Source: Clostridiales bacterium (lineage in GTDB: Bacteria > Bacillota > Clostridia > Lachnospirales > Lachnospiraceae). Taken from it: DNA of 38,265 bases. Shown piece after piece: positions 8,557-17,555 of the stretch (position 1 is the first letter of the stretch; every line of letters starts with the position of its first letter). The position numbers and the translations under genes are program-made. The notes beneath the pieces were generated by a model, which made no database searches, was not told the DNA's origin, and saw only the letters and a list, made by a program, of their open reading frames with translations. Where the stretch lies: NCBI GenBank assembly GCA_012519565.1, contig JAAYPX010000146.1:1-38265 (forward strand). Reading direction: 5' to 3'.

Positions 8557-9783
8557 TTGAAATACGATGTAATAATAATTGGAGCAGGGGCTTCCGGATT
8601 AGTAGCAGCAATTACTGCGGCCAGGAAGGGTGCCACTGTACTTGTGATAGAGCATAAGGAAAAAGCAGGTAAGAAAATATTAGCTACAGGTAATGGTAAA
8701 TGTAATTTTACGAATTTGATACAGACACCAGAATGTTATCGGTCTGATGATAGGATATTTGCCATGAAGGTTTTATCATACTTTGATGTAGCAAAGACCA
8801 TTAATTTTTTTAAAGAACTGGGTATTTACCCCAAAGAGAGAAATGGATATCTATATCCTAATTCAGAGCAGGCTGCCAGTGTTCTTTCTGTCCTACTAAT
8901 GGAGTGTGAACGATTGGGAGTTAATTTTATCTATAATGAACATGTGGATAAAATCCTTTCACCTAATTATACCATAGCCATAGGTAAAGATAGATATCGT
9001 GGTAGACAGCTTATATTAGCCACAGGTGGCTGCGCATCTCCCAAGCTGGGTTCCGATGGCAGTGGTTATGATTTGGCTAAAGCTTTTGGCCATAAAATCA
9101 TCAAACCCCTACCTGCCTTGGTCCAGTTAAAGTCCTCAGATAAGTTTTGTAAATCTGTTTCAGGAGTTAGAATTATAGCTGGGCTTTCACTATATGAAAA
9201 TAAGAAGCTTCTGGTTAAGGAAGAAGGGGAGATACTCTTTACCGATTATGGAATATCAGGTATCCCAATAATGCAAGTAAGTAGATTTGCAGCCAAGTCA
9301 CTGAATCAAGGAAAAAAGGTTACAATCTTACTGGACTTTATGAAGGAAATGGCTATAGAAGAAGTGATAGATTATTTAAAAATTAGAATAAGCACTAATT
9401 CCCATAAAACAGTAGAGCAGATGTTTGTGGGCTTGTTTAATCATAAGCTTTCTTACACTATTATAAAGGTGGCTGGCATAAATCCTAGCAATTTAGCTGG
9501 TAAGCTAAAGAAGCAGGAAATTGAAGCTTTGGCCACAGTGATAAAAGGATTTAAAGTTAATATAAAAGACACCAATACATTTGATAATGCCCAGGTAACA
9601 GCAGGAGGGGTATCTACTGCCCAGGTCCATCCTGCAACACTGGAGTCCAAACTGGCTAAAGGACTCTTTATTATCGGAGAACTTCTGGATGTGGATGGAA
9701 CTTGTGGTGGATATAATCTACAATGGGCATGGAGCACAGGATATTTAGCAGGAATGGCAGCAGGGGAAAGGGAAAGGTCATGA
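8557..9783 (+). CDS. HI0933/YhiN-type FAD-dependent oxidoreductase
   Basis: Flavoprotein of 408 residues of the HI0933/YhiN (BaiN-like) family. The N-terminal dinucleotide-binding motif GAGASG is at about residues 8-13, the family motif GNGKCNFTN follows near residue 47, ILATGGCASPKLGSDGSGY in the middle and GGVSTAQV, CGGYNLQWAWSTG near the C-terminus. Members are flavin reductases or dehydrogenases whose physiological substrates are mostly unknown. The start is TTG 8557 with GGAGG (8545-8549) 7 nt upstream; no ATG is available. Its stop codon overlaps the start of the next flavoprotein gene in an ATGA arrangement, so the two are translationally coupled. Confidence 0.9.
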   Translation: MKYDVIIIGAGASGLVAAITAARKGATVLVIEHKEKAGKKILATGNGKCNFTNLIQTPECYRSDDRIFAMKVLSYFDVAKTINFFKELGIYPKERNGYLYPNSEQAASVLSVLLMECERLGVNFIYNEHVDKILSPNYTIAIGKDRYRGRQLILATGGCASPKLGSDGSGYDLAKAFGHKIIKPLPALVQLKSSDKFCKSVSGVRIIAGLSLYENKKLLVKEEGEILFTDYGISGIPIMQVSRFAAKSLNQGKKVTILLDFMKEMAIEEVIDYLKIRISTNSHKTVEQMFVGLFNHKLSYTIIKVAGINPSNLAGKLKKQEIEALATVIKGFKVNIKDTNTFDNAQVTAGGVSTAQVHPATLESKLAKGLFIIGELLDVDGTCGGYNLQWAWSTGYLAGMAAGERERS

Positions 9784-11390
9784 TTAGAATAACACAATTG
9801 AAACTACCTATAAATCATAAGGATGAGGATTTAATAGATGGAATTGGAAAAGCCCTAAGACTACCTAAACATAAAATATTAGATTATAAAATAATTAAAA
9901 AGTCTATTGATGCCCGTAAGAAGAATAATATTCTCTATATCTACACAGTGGATGTAGCCATAGCAGTTGAGGAGAAAGAGAATATAAATGAAGATACAAT
10001 TATTAAACGGAGTAAGAATGTCAATGTATCTATAGCAAAGGTCTCTGATTATTCTTTTACCCCGTCAGGAGATGTTAAGCTTAATGGGCGGCCTGTTGTA
10101 GTTGGGACAGGGCCGGCTGGCTTATTCTGTTCCTGGCTTTTGGCCAAGCATGGATATCAGCCCCTGGTTATTGAAAGGGGAGATGAGGTTAGAAAGAGAG
10201 TTCAAACCGTAGAACATTTCTGGGATACAGGAAGATTAAATACAGAAAGTAATGTCCAGTTTGGAGAAGGCGGTGCTGGAACTTTTTCAGATGGTAAATT
10301 AAATACTATGGTTAAGGATGTCAAGGGCCGCAATAGATTTGTACTTGACATCTTTGCTGCCCATGGGGCACCGGGAGAGATACTGTATTTAAATAAACCC
10401 CATATAGGTACAGATAAATTACGTACTGTTGTTGAACATATGAGAGAAGAAATTATAGGGATGGGCGGAGAAGTCCGTTTTAATACAAAGCTAACAGATA
10501 TTATTATAGAAGATGGACAGCTTAAGGCAATTGAACTAAATAACAATGAGCTACTTCCCTGTAGTGTACTGGTACCGGCTATTGGCCACAGTGCCAGAGA
10601 TACCTTTCAACTATTTCTTAATCGGGGACTACATTTGTCACCAAAACCCTTTGCTATTGGATTAAGAATAGAACATAAGCAGATAATGATTGGTAAATCC
10701 CAGTATGGGGATGAATTTATTAATCTACCCCCTGCCGATTATAAGTTAACCCACCAAAGTAGCTTGGGTAGGGGGGTCTATTCCTTCTGTATGTGCCCTG
10801 GGGGTTTTGTAGTAAATGCTTCTTCAGAAGAAGGGCATATGTGTGTAAACGGTATGAGTAATAATGCCAGGGATGAAGAAAATGCCAATAGTGCTATTGT
10901 TGTGACCGTTGGCCCCAAGGATTTTGGAAATACTGACCCCCTAAGCGGTCTTGCCTTTCAGAAAAAATGGGAACAGCTAGCCTATAAGTCTGCTAGGGGG
11001 CAAGTGCCAGTACAGTTATTTGGAGACCTATTAATGAATAGGCCCAGTATTACAATTGGCCATATAAAACCCAATATTAAAGGAAATTATCAATTGACTA
11101 ATTTAAGAGAGTGTCTCCCTGGAGATATAATCGATAACCTGATAGAGGGAATACAGGCTTTTGAACATAAGATTAAAGGTTTTGCCCATGAGGAAGCAGT
11201 ATTGTCGGCTGTAGAGACCCGCACATCATCACCGGTAAGAATTCATAGAAAGGATGATTTTGAAAGTAATATTAAGGGGATCTATCCTTGTGGTGAAGGA
11301 GCTGGGTATGCAGGAGGAATTACTTCTGCAGCCATGGATGGAATTAAGGTATTTGAAAGTATAGCCAGTAAATATTTTCCTCAATATTAG
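9780..11390 (+). CDS. COG2509-type FAD-dependent dehydrogenase
   Basis: Flavoprotein of 536 residues, of the uncharacterised FAD-dependent dehydrogenase family (COG2509). An N-terminal ~95-residue domain (MIRITQLKLPINHKDEDL...) precedes the FAD-binding fold with VVGTGPAGLF and a following VIERGDE; other conserved blocks are FGEGGAGTFSDGKLNT, CPGGFVVNASSEEG and, near the C-terminus, YPCGEGAGYAGGITSAAMDG. The true start is ATG 9780, sharing ATGA with the stop of the preceding gene and preceded by a purine-rich ribosome site; upstream in-frame starts lie inside that gene. In sequence it is unrelated to its partner beyond the FAD fold. Substrate not known; the N-terminal domain may bind RNA or another macromolecule, but that is speculative. 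Confidence 0.87.
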   Translation: MIRITQLKLPINHKDEDLIDGIGKALRLPKHKILDYKIIKKSIDARKKNNILYIYTVDVAIAVEEKENINEDTIIKRSKNVNVSIAKVSDYSFTPSGDVKLNGRPVVVGTGPAGLFCSWLLAKHGYQPLVIERGDEVRKRVQTVEHFWDTGRLNTESNVQFGEGGAGTFSDGKLNTMVKDVKGRNRFVLDIFAAHGAPGEILYLNKPHIGTDKLRTVVEHMREEIIGMGGEVRFNTKLTDIIIEDGQLKAIELNNNELLPCSVLVPAIGHSARDTFQLFLNRGLHLSPKPFAIGLRIEHKQIMIGKSQYGDEFINLPPADYKLTHQSSLGRGVYSFCMCPGGFVVNASSEEGHMCVNGMSNNARDEENANSAIVVTVGPKDFGNTDPLSGLAFQKKWEQLAYKSARGQVPVQLFGDLLMNRPSITIGHIKPNIKGNYQLTNLRECLPGDIIDNLIEGIQAFEHKIKGFAHEEAVLSAVETRTSSPVRIHRKDDFESNIKGIYPCGEGAGYAGGITSAAMDGIKVFESIASKYFPQY

Positions 11391-11458
11391 AGATAAAAAT
11401 ATATATCTTATATTATAAAATATATTAAGACATAATATATAACATAGGAGAATGGAAG

Positions 11459-12316
11459 ATGAACATTAGAGAGAATTTAATGCATAAGCAAAGAATAGTT
11501 GTAAAGATAGGGTCATCCTCATTGACCCATGCCGAAACAGGAAGGCTTAATCTTGATAAAATGGAGAGACTGATTCGTATACTTACTGACCTTAGAAATC
11601 AAGGAAAAGAAGTAATTTTAGTATCCTCTGGCGCTATTGCAGTAGGCGCTACAGCCCTTAGTTTAAAAGAAAGACCAAGAGAACGCTCTATGAAACAGGC
11701 CTGTGCAGCCATAGGTCAAGCAAGATTAATGATGGTATACCAAAAGTTATTTGCGGAATATAATCAAATAACAGCCCAGATATTAATGACAAAACACACT
11801 ATGATTAATGATATTAGTAGGATGAATGCTCAGAATACCTTTAATGAGCTATTAGATATGGGAGTTATACCTATTGTAAACGAAGATGATACAGTTTCTA
11901 CCGATGAATTGGATTTCGGTGATAATGATACCTTATCTGCAATTGTAACCGCCTTGATCGGTGGGGATTTGCTGATTTTACTTTCCGATATTGATGGTCT
12001 ATATACAGATGATCCCAGAACTAATTCCAATGTAGAATTGATTCCCCTTGTAGAAAAGATTGATGAGAATTTATGCTCCATGGCAAAATCCTCAACAGGG
12101 GCAGTGGGGACAGGAGGGATGGCTTCCAAGGTTTCTGCAGCTAAAATAGCTACGTTTTCAGGAGCAGATATGGTAATTACCAATGGGGCAGATGTTCATA
12201 ATATAATTTCAATATTAGAAGGAAAAGAGATTGGAACCCTGTTTACGGCCAATCCCCAGAAAGAATTTAATCTGATGGATTATATATCTACTAAGCAATA
12301 TCCCCATATACCGTAA
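11459..12316 (+). CDS. proB: Glutamate 5-kinase
   Basis: Catalyses ATP-dependent phosphorylation of L-glutamate to gamma-glutamyl phosphate, the first step of proline synthesis. The amino-acid kinase fold is complete: RIVVKIGSSSL near residue 12, LVSSGAIAVGA, NEDDTVST, FGDNDTLSA and LLSDIDGLYTDDPR, then GTGGMASKVSAA. At 285 residues it is the short form: it ends after the kinase domain and lacks the C-terminal PUA domain found in the E. coli enzyme. It stands first in the set proB-DUF896-fthC-proA, with proC 10 kb downstream. The ATG at 11459 follows AGGAG at 11446-11450 by 8 nt. Feedback inhibition by proline is expected from the family but cannot be read here. Confidence 0.94.
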   Translation: MNIRENLMHKQRIVVKIGSSSLTHAETGRLNLDKMERLIRILTDLRNQGKEVILVSSGAIAVGATALSLKERPRERSMKQACAAIGQARLMMVYQKLFAEYNQITAQILMTKHTMINDISRMNAQNTFNELLDMGVIPIVNEDDTVSTDELDFGDNDTLSAIVTALIGGDLLILLSDIDGLYTDDPRTNSNVELIPLVEKIDENLCSMAKSSTGAVGTGGMASKVSAAKIATFSGADMVITNGADVHNIISILEGKEIGTLFTANPQKEFNLMDYISTKQYPHIP

Positions 12317-12341
12317 TACATAAAATATAGGAGGCATAAAG

Positions 12342-12557
12342 ATGAATAGCGAAAACATAAAAAGAATTAATGAATTATATCATAAATCTAAAAATGAAGG
12401 TCTAACAGAGGAAGAAAAGAAAGAGCAGAAAAAACTAAGAGAAGATTACATTGCTAATATAAGAAGGAACTTAAGGGGAACACTGGAGAATGTCTCCTTT
12501 GTAAACCCTGATGGATCAGTAGAACCGGTGGTAAAGAAAGATAGTAAGGAAGTATAG
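12342..12557 (+). CDS. DUF896 (YnzC/YneH-like) small protein
   Basis: Protein of 71 residues of the DUF896 (UPF0291, YnzC) family, a helical-hairpin cytoplasmic protein found across Firmicutes with no settled function. Recognised by INELYHKSKNEGLTEEE, KKLREDYIANIRRNLRG and VSFVNPDGS. It is strongly charged. The ATG at 12342 follows AGGAGG. It lies 25 nt after proB, so is co-transcribed with the proline genes. Confidence 0.9.
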   Translation: MNSENIKRINELYHKSKNEGLTEEEKKEQKKLREDYIANIRRNLRGTLENVSFVNPDGSVEPVVKKDSKEV

Positions 12558-12620
12558 ATAGTTGATAAATCAGTAATTAACTACATCAAAGTTCACATAT
12601 ATGGGAAAGGCATGGTTTAT

Positions 12621-13223
12621 ATGACAAAGTCTCAGATACGTAAATCGATATTAGAAAGACGTAAGAATATGGCAGAGGAAGAATTGGCTACTCAGAGTAA
12701 AAAAATTGCCTTAATGCTAGAGGAGTCCAACTATTATAAGGACTGTAGTATTATCTTTACTTATGTGTCATTTCCCCCAGAAGTTGATACCATAGCTATT
12801 ATTGAGAAAGCTTGGAGTGACAATAAAACTGTATATGTTCCTAAGGTTAAAGGTAAAGAATTAATTTTTTATAAAATTTATGACTTTAAATCCCTAAGTC
12901 GTAGTAAGTTTGGTATACTGGAACCATTGGAAGGAGTCCATATAGCCTATGGGCCAAATACCAATCCTGATGAATTAAAGTTAATGCTAATACCAGGATT
13001 AGCCTTTGATCCGTCTGGAAATCGAATAGGATATGGAGCTGGTTACTATGATAGGTTTCTTACTGAGCATAAAGAGCAGAAGTTTGTTAAAATGGCTTTG
13101 TCCTATGATTTTCAGATACAGAAACAACTGGAAGCTGAGGAGCACGATATAAAAGTAGACTATATTATAAGTCCTGATAAAATTTATGAATGTAGAAGGA
13201 GGAAGGGATATGACACTAATTGA
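12621..13223 (+). CDS. 5-formyltetrahydrofolate cyclo-ligase
   Basis: ATP-dependent conversion of 5-formyl-THF to 5,10-methenyl-THF, a folate salvage step (5-FCL/MTHFS family, FthC/YgfA-like). The signature is [14 protein letters not shown] near residues 135-148; the N-terminal [12 protein letters not shown] helix and the central [15 protein letters not shown] blocks also match. About 200 residues, normal for the family. An in-frame ATG at 12612 is 1 nt after GGGAAAGG (12603-12610), too close, so ATG 12621 (10 nt) is preferred; this is the same GAAAGG-C-ATGG layout seen before several other genes in the window. Its 3' end overlaps the start of proA by 14 nt. Confidence 0.93.
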   Translation: MTKSQIRKSILERRKNMAEEELATQSKKIALMLEESNYYKDCSIIFTYVSFPPEVDTIAIIEKAWSDNKTVYVPKVKGKELIFYKIYDFKSLSRSKFGILEPLEGVHIAYGPNTNPDELKLMLIPGLAFDPSGNRIGYGAGYYDRFLTEHKEQKFVKMALSYDFQIQKQLEAEEHDIKVDYIISPDKIYECRRRKGYDTN

Positions 13224-14454
13224 TATTGGTAAAGCAGCTAAAAAAGCTTCAGTCGAACTTAATCGTATGGGTCAGGAGGAGAAGAATAATGTTTTAAAAG
13301 CCTGCGCCAAGTCACTGGTAGATATGAAAGATGAGATTCTAGCTTCCAATGCCATAGATGTTCAGAATGCTGAGAATAATGGAATAAAGGGCTCCTTAAT
13401 AGATCGTCTACGTCTTAATGATGATCGTATTAAGGATATGGCAGAGGGATTATTGCAGATAAGTACCTTACCAGATCCTGTCGGTGAAGTTCTTTCCATG
13501 AATGTTCGTCCCAATGGCTTAAATGTCGGTCAAAAAAGAGTACCTTTAGGGGTTGTGGGTATTATTTATGAATCTAGACCCAATGTAACCTCCGATGCTT
13601 TTGGCTTGTGTTTTAAGACTGGCAATGCAGTTATCCTAAGAGGCGGTAGTGATGCCATTGAATCAAATAAATCAATTGTTAAGGCTCTGAAGGCAGGTCT
13701 TAGATCCTGTGGCTGCACTGAAGATGCTGTATTGCTAATCGAAGATACCTCCAGGGAGATTGTTAAGGATTTTATGAGAATGAATCAATACATAGATGTT
13801 ATCATTCCTCGGGGTGGTGCTGGACTTATTAAGACTGTTGTTGAAAACAGTACCATACCAGTTATTGAAACAGGGACTGGAAATTGTCATATTTATGTAG
13901 ATGAATATGCAGATTTTAATATGGCCTTAGATATAATTGACAATGCCAAGAATCAGAGACTTGGAGTATGTAACGCCTGTGAATCCTTAGTTATTCATGG
14001 CAAAATTGCAAGTGCTTTTATTCCACTTTTATATGAAAGACTTCACAGTAAGGATGTTGAAATTCGGGCAGATGAAAGGGCTTGTAAGATTTGTAAAGAG
14101 CTGGCTCTGGCCTCTGAAGAAGATTTCGCTACAGAATATTTAGATAAGATAGTATCATTAAAAGTTGTTGATAGTATTGATGAAGCCATAGATCATATTA
14201 ATGAATACAGTACCAGTCATTCAGAAAGTATAATAACAGATAATTATGCCAATGCCATGAAATTTCTTGATGAAGTAGATTCTGCTTGTGTGTATGTCAA
14301 TGCATCAACCAGATTTACTGATGGTAATGAATTTGGTTTTGGAGCAGAGATTGGTATTAGTACTCAGAAACTCCATGCAAGAGGACCTATGGGGCTGAAA
14401 GCCTTAACAACTACCAAATATATAATCTTGGGTAATGGTCAGATAAGGGAGTAA
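13210..14454 (+). CDS. proA: Gamma-glutamyl phosphate reductase
   Basis: NADPH-dependent reduction of gamma-glutamyl phosphate to glutamate semialdehyde, the second step of proline synthesis. It belongs to the aldehyde dehydrogenase superfamily; the catalytic cysteine is Cys254 in LGVCNACES, and other hallmarks are [17 protein letters not shown] and IPRGGAGLI. Length 414 residues, as usual. The upstream in-frame ATG at 13186 would put the ribosome site AGGAGG (13197-13202) inside the gene, so ATG 13210 is chosen (7 nt spacing). Overlap with the folate gene suggests coupled translation; proB lies two genes upstream. Confidence 0.96.
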   Translation: MTLIDIGKAAKKASVELNRMGQEEKNNVLKACAKSLVDMKDEILASNAIDVQNAENNGIKGSLIDRLRLNDDRIKDMAEGLLQISTLPDPVGEVLSMNVRPNGLNVGQKRVPLGVVGIIYESRPNVTSDAFGLCFKTGNAVILRGGSDAIESNKSIVKALKAGLRSCGCTEDAVLLIEDTSREIVKDFMRMNQYIDVIIPRGGAGLIKTVVENSTIPVIETGTGNCHIYVDEYADFNMALDIIDNAKNQRLGVCNACESLVIHGKIASAFIPLLYERLHSKDVEIRADERACKICKELALASEEDFATEYLDKIVSLKVVDSIDEAIDHINEYSTSHSESIITDNYANAMKFLDEVDSACVYVNASTRFTDGNEFGFGAEIGISTQKLHARGPMGLKALTTTKYIILGNGQIRE

Positions 14455-14495
14455 CAAGGGTGTAACTTTAAGTAAATAGTAAGGAAGGAGTTTGT

Positions 14496-15479
14496 ATGGA
14501 CAATAATAATGTATATGAAATGCCCCGTAAGGGGGGGGATTCATTTAAAAATTTTCCGAAAATTATAGTTCTAGTAATAGTGGGAATATTAGCAGCTTCC
14601 ATTTTCTTTGGATCTTATTTTACAATAAATGAGCAGGAGCAGGCTGTTTTAACTACCTTTGGGAAGGCGAAGTCTGTTACTACAGCTGGATTACATTTTA
14701 AAATACCTATAATTCAAAGGGTTCAAAAGGTAGATACAACTACTAAAGGATTTGCCATTGGATATGATGAGGTTACCAATGAACAAGACGAAACAGAATC
14801 CTTAATGATAACCAATGATTTTAACTTTGTTAATGTTGATTTCTATTTAGAGTATAAGGTTTCTGATCCAGTAAAAGTGCTTTATGCTTCTGAGAATCCT
14901 GTGGAGATATTGAGAAATATAGCTTTAAGTAGTATTCGTTCAACAGTGGGAAGTTATGATGTGGATAGTGTTATTACTACAGGTAAGAACGAGATACAGG
15001 CCGAGATTAAGGAAACCATTCTACATAAGCTGGAAATTCACGATATTGGATTACAATTAGTTAATATAACCATACAGGATTCAGAGCCACCGACAGAGGA
15101 AGTTATGAATGCATTTAAAGAGGTTGAGACTGCAAAACAGGGGAAAGAGACCTTGGTTAATAATGCCAACAAATATCGTAATGAGAAGATACCCCAGGCA
15201 GAGGCCCAGGTAGATAAGATTTTACAGGAAGCTGAATCAACTAAAACAAAGAGAATTAATGAAGCCCTGGCAGAAGTGGCAAGATTCAATGAAATGTATG
15301 AGGAATATAAAAAATATCCTCTAATCACCAAGCAAAGAATGTTTTATGAGGCTATGGAAGATGTGTTACCATCATTAAAAGTGATTATTGACAGTGGTAA
15401 TTCTGGTGTTCAAAAGCTTCTTCCTTTGGAACCTCTTATGGGAACCCATAGTACTGCAGGTGAAGGAGGTAATAATTAA
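14496..15479 (+). CDS. hflK: HflK-like SPFH/band 7 membrane protein
   Basis: SPFH (prohibitin/stomatin) protein of 327 residues with one N-terminal membrane segment (about residues 22-44), a band 7 domain beginning near INEQEQAVLTTFGKAK, and a C-terminal coiled-coil with EAESTKTKRINEALAEVARF. With HflC it builds a membrane-anchored oligomeric cage that in E. coli surrounds and modulates the FtsH protease. It is shorter than E. coli HflK (419) and lacks the glycine-rich N-terminus. No ftsH is present in the window. The ATG follows AAGGAGG-like AAGGAAGGAG, and hflC starts on the base after its stop codon. Confidence 0.88.
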   Translation: MDNNNVYEMPRKGGDSFKNFPKIIVLVIVGILAASIFFGSYFTINEQEQAVLTTFGKAKSVTTAGLHFKIPIIQRVQKVDTTTKGFAIGYDEVTNEQDETESLMITNDFNFVNVDFYLEYKVSDPVKVLYASENPVEILRNIALSSIRSTVGSYDVDSVITTGKNEIQAEIKETILHKLEIHDIGLQLVNITIQDSEPPTEEVMNAFKEVETAKQGKETLVNNANKYRNEKIPQAEAQVDKILQEAESTKTKRINEALAEVARFNEMYEEYKKYPLITKQRMFYEAMEDVLPSLKVIIDSGNSGVQKLLPLEPLMGTHSTAGEGGNN

Positions 15480-16364
15480 ATGAAAAGTATTAAAAAAGGA
15501 ATTACCAGTGTAATTGTTTTAATTGTTTTATTTGCAGCCATAGTATTGTTTTTTTCCTCTTTGGTTGTTACCTATGAAGATGAATATACTTTAATTAAAA
15601 GGTTTGGTAAAATAGAAAAAGTGGTAAATGAACCAGGTCTTTCTTTTAAAACACCATTTATAGATAACGTTGAGAAACTTCCAAAGCATCTGTTATTCTA
15701 TGATATGCCACAATCTGATGTAATTACTATGGATAAGAAGACTATGGTAGCCGATAGCTATGTTCTGTGGAGAATAAAAGAGCCTGTTAGTTTTTCACAA
15801 ACCTTAAATTCTTCCATATCTTTAGCAGAAGATAGAATTAATACCACAGTATATAATGCTCTTAAAAATGTTATCAGTAGTAATATGCAGAATCAAGTTA
15901 TTAGTGGCAGGGATGGAGAGCTTAGTCAAGCTATTATGGAGAACATCGGTGATACTATGGAGCATTATGGTATAGATTTGATTACTGTTGATACAAAGCA
16001 TTTAGACCTTCCAGACAATAATAAGAATGCAGTATATGAAAGAATGATGTCTGAGAGAGCAGAAATTGCCGCCACCTATACAGCAGAGGGTGAATCAGAA
16101 GCACAGATGATTAGGAACCAAACAGATAAGGAAGTTGCTATTAGTATTTCCAATGCTGAAAAGGAAGCTGCCAAGATTATAGCAGAAGGTGAAGCGGAAT
16201 ATATGAGAATATTATCTGAAGCCTATAGTAATCCTGAGCGTAGTGAGTTTTATACCTTTATCCGTTCCTTAGATGCGGCAAGGGCTTCCTTAAGGGGAGA
16301 AGGTAATACATTAATATTATCGGCTGACTCTCCAATTGCTCAGATATTTTATAATATTGAATAA
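15480..16364 (+). CDS. hflC: HflC-like SPFH/band 7 membrane protein
   Basis: Second SPFH protein, 294 residues, partner of HflK. An N-terminal membrane segment covers about residues 8-28, then the band 7 domain (EYTLIKRFGKIEKVV...) and a C-terminal helical region with ERMMSERAEIAATYTAEGE, the conserved HflC segment; the end (LILSADSPIAQIF) resembles the C-terminus of HflC proteins. It begins immediately after the hflK stop, with the ribosome site GAAGGAGG inside the end of hflK, so the two products are probably made in step. A modest hairpin follows the stop codon. Confidence 0.9.
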   Translation: MKSIKKGITSVIVLIVLFAAIVLFFSSLVVTYEDEYTLIKRFGKIEKVVNEPGLSFKTPFIDNVEKLPKHLLFYDMPQSDVITMDKKTMVADSYVLWRIKEPVSFSQTLNSSISLAEDRINTTVYNALKNVISSNMQNQVISGRDGELSQAIMENIGDTMEHYGIDLITVDTKHLDLPDNNKNAVYERMMSERAEIAATYTAEGESEAQMIRNQTDKEVAISISNAEKEAAKIIAEGEAEYMRILSEAYSNPERSEFYTFIRSLDAARASLRGEGNTLILSADSPIAQIFYNIE

Positions 16365-16394
16365 ACCATCTATGATTATTTGGGTATGGTTTTT
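16363..16394 (+). terminator. Weak terminator after hflC
   Basis: AAACCAT (16363-16369) pairs with ATGGTTT (16386-16392), loop of 16 nt, followed by a short T-run to 16394. The left arm overlaps the hflC stop codon. The stem is short and AT-rich, so termination is probably partial. Confidence 0.4.
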
Positions 16395-16497
16395 GTCACT
16401 TAATCCTTCATTTTTATAACATATCATGTAGTTTATCCTTCATATTATTTTATGATGCTTCATATAATTGAATGTATTATAAGATGGAGTTTAAGAT

Positions 16498-17463
16498 ATG
16501 ATAGTTGATTTAAATGAAGGATTATATTCCTATGAAAAATATTTAGATGATGTTAAAAAGATGGAGAAAAAATATGAGGATTTAATTAAATGTGTCACGA
16601 TTGGACAGTCCCATGACAATCGTGATATAATTTTGTTAAAACTAGGTTATGGAAGGCGATATTTTACAATATCTTCAGGTGTCCATGGCCGAGAAACTAT
16701 TAATCCCATTGTTATTTTGGCATTAATAGAGTATTATGCAGATATATATGCCAATTACAAAGAGCAGAAAGCCATATTAAGCTCGAAATTAAAAGACTTT
16801 AATGTTCATGTAGGACCTGAATATGATGAGATGATATTAGGGGTTTGTATATATGAATTATTACAAACTTTTACTATCCTATTTGTACCACTTTTAAATC
16901 CCGATGGATATATGATATCATTAAAAGGGTTTGACCAGATTCGCGATGAGAAGTTAAGGGAGAAGTGCTTGTCAAAAAACATCCCCCATAGGGAATGGAA
17001 GTATAATGGAAGAGGCGTTGATATTAATAGGAATTTCCCCAGTAGATTATGGAGACCTAAAAATTCTGAAGATTATGTGGCCAGTGAAAATGAAACTATA
17101 GCTTTGATTTCGGTATTCCATGATTATAAATCAAAAGGTTTTATAGATTTTCACTCTAGAGGCAAATCTATCTACTATTATCGCAAGGAAATGTCTAATC
17201 AATATAATGAAAGACAATTGATAATAGGAGAGAAGTTAAAGGAGATAACAGGCTATGAATTGGTACAACCGCAGGAAGAGATAGAAGAGGGGGATACTGG
17301 TGGTAATACTGTCCATTATTTTTCAGAACATTTCTTTAGACCTGCCCTAACCATAGAAACAGTGGATGATGAGGCTACATTTCCCCTTGAGCAAGGCTAC
17401 CGCCAGATAACATATGATGAGATAAAATTAGTTTTTCTCCAATTTGGGGGGTTAATAATTTAG
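16498..17463 (+). CDS. M14-family zinc carboxypeptidase, no signal peptide
   Basis: Zinc metallopeptidase of 321 residues of the M14 carboxypeptidase superfamily. Metal ligands are His63 and Glu66 (SGVHGRE) and His219 (IDFHSRG); the substrate-binding arginine is in GRGVDINRNFP and the general base is Glu287 (LTIETVDD), all in the normal order. Bacterial members of this kind often cut gamma-D-glutamyl-diaminopimelate bonds in peptidoglycan peptides (YqgT/Enp1-like), but the sequence alone does not fix the substrate. No signal peptide or membrane segment is visible, so it should act in the cytoplasm, perhaps on recycled wall peptides or inside a developing spore. ATG 16498 is 8 nt after GGAG (16486-16489). 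Bases 16401-16413 in the leader are complementary to codons 5-9 of this gene. Confidence 0.85.
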   Translation: MIVDLNEGLYSYEKYLDDVKKMEKKYEDLIKCVTIGQSHDNRDIILLKLGYGRRYFTISSGVHGRETINPIVILALIEYYADIYANYKEQKAILSSKLKDFNVHVGPEYDEMILGVCIYELLQTFTILFVPLLNPDGYMISLKGFDQIRDEKLREKCLSKNIPHREWKYNGRGVDINRNFPSRLWRPKNSEDYVASENETIALISVFHDYKSKGFIDFHSRGKSIYYYRKEMSNQYNERQLIIGEKLKEITGYELVQPQEEIEEGDTGGNTVHYFSEHFFRPALTIETVDDEATFPLEQGYRQITYDEIKLVFLQFGGLII

Positions 17464-17555
17464 AATGTTAAAAACAAAAATATAAAGCAGATAATTAAAA
17501 ATTTTAATAATTTTATAAGATAAATGTGTATAAGAGCACATGAATGGAGGAAGTT

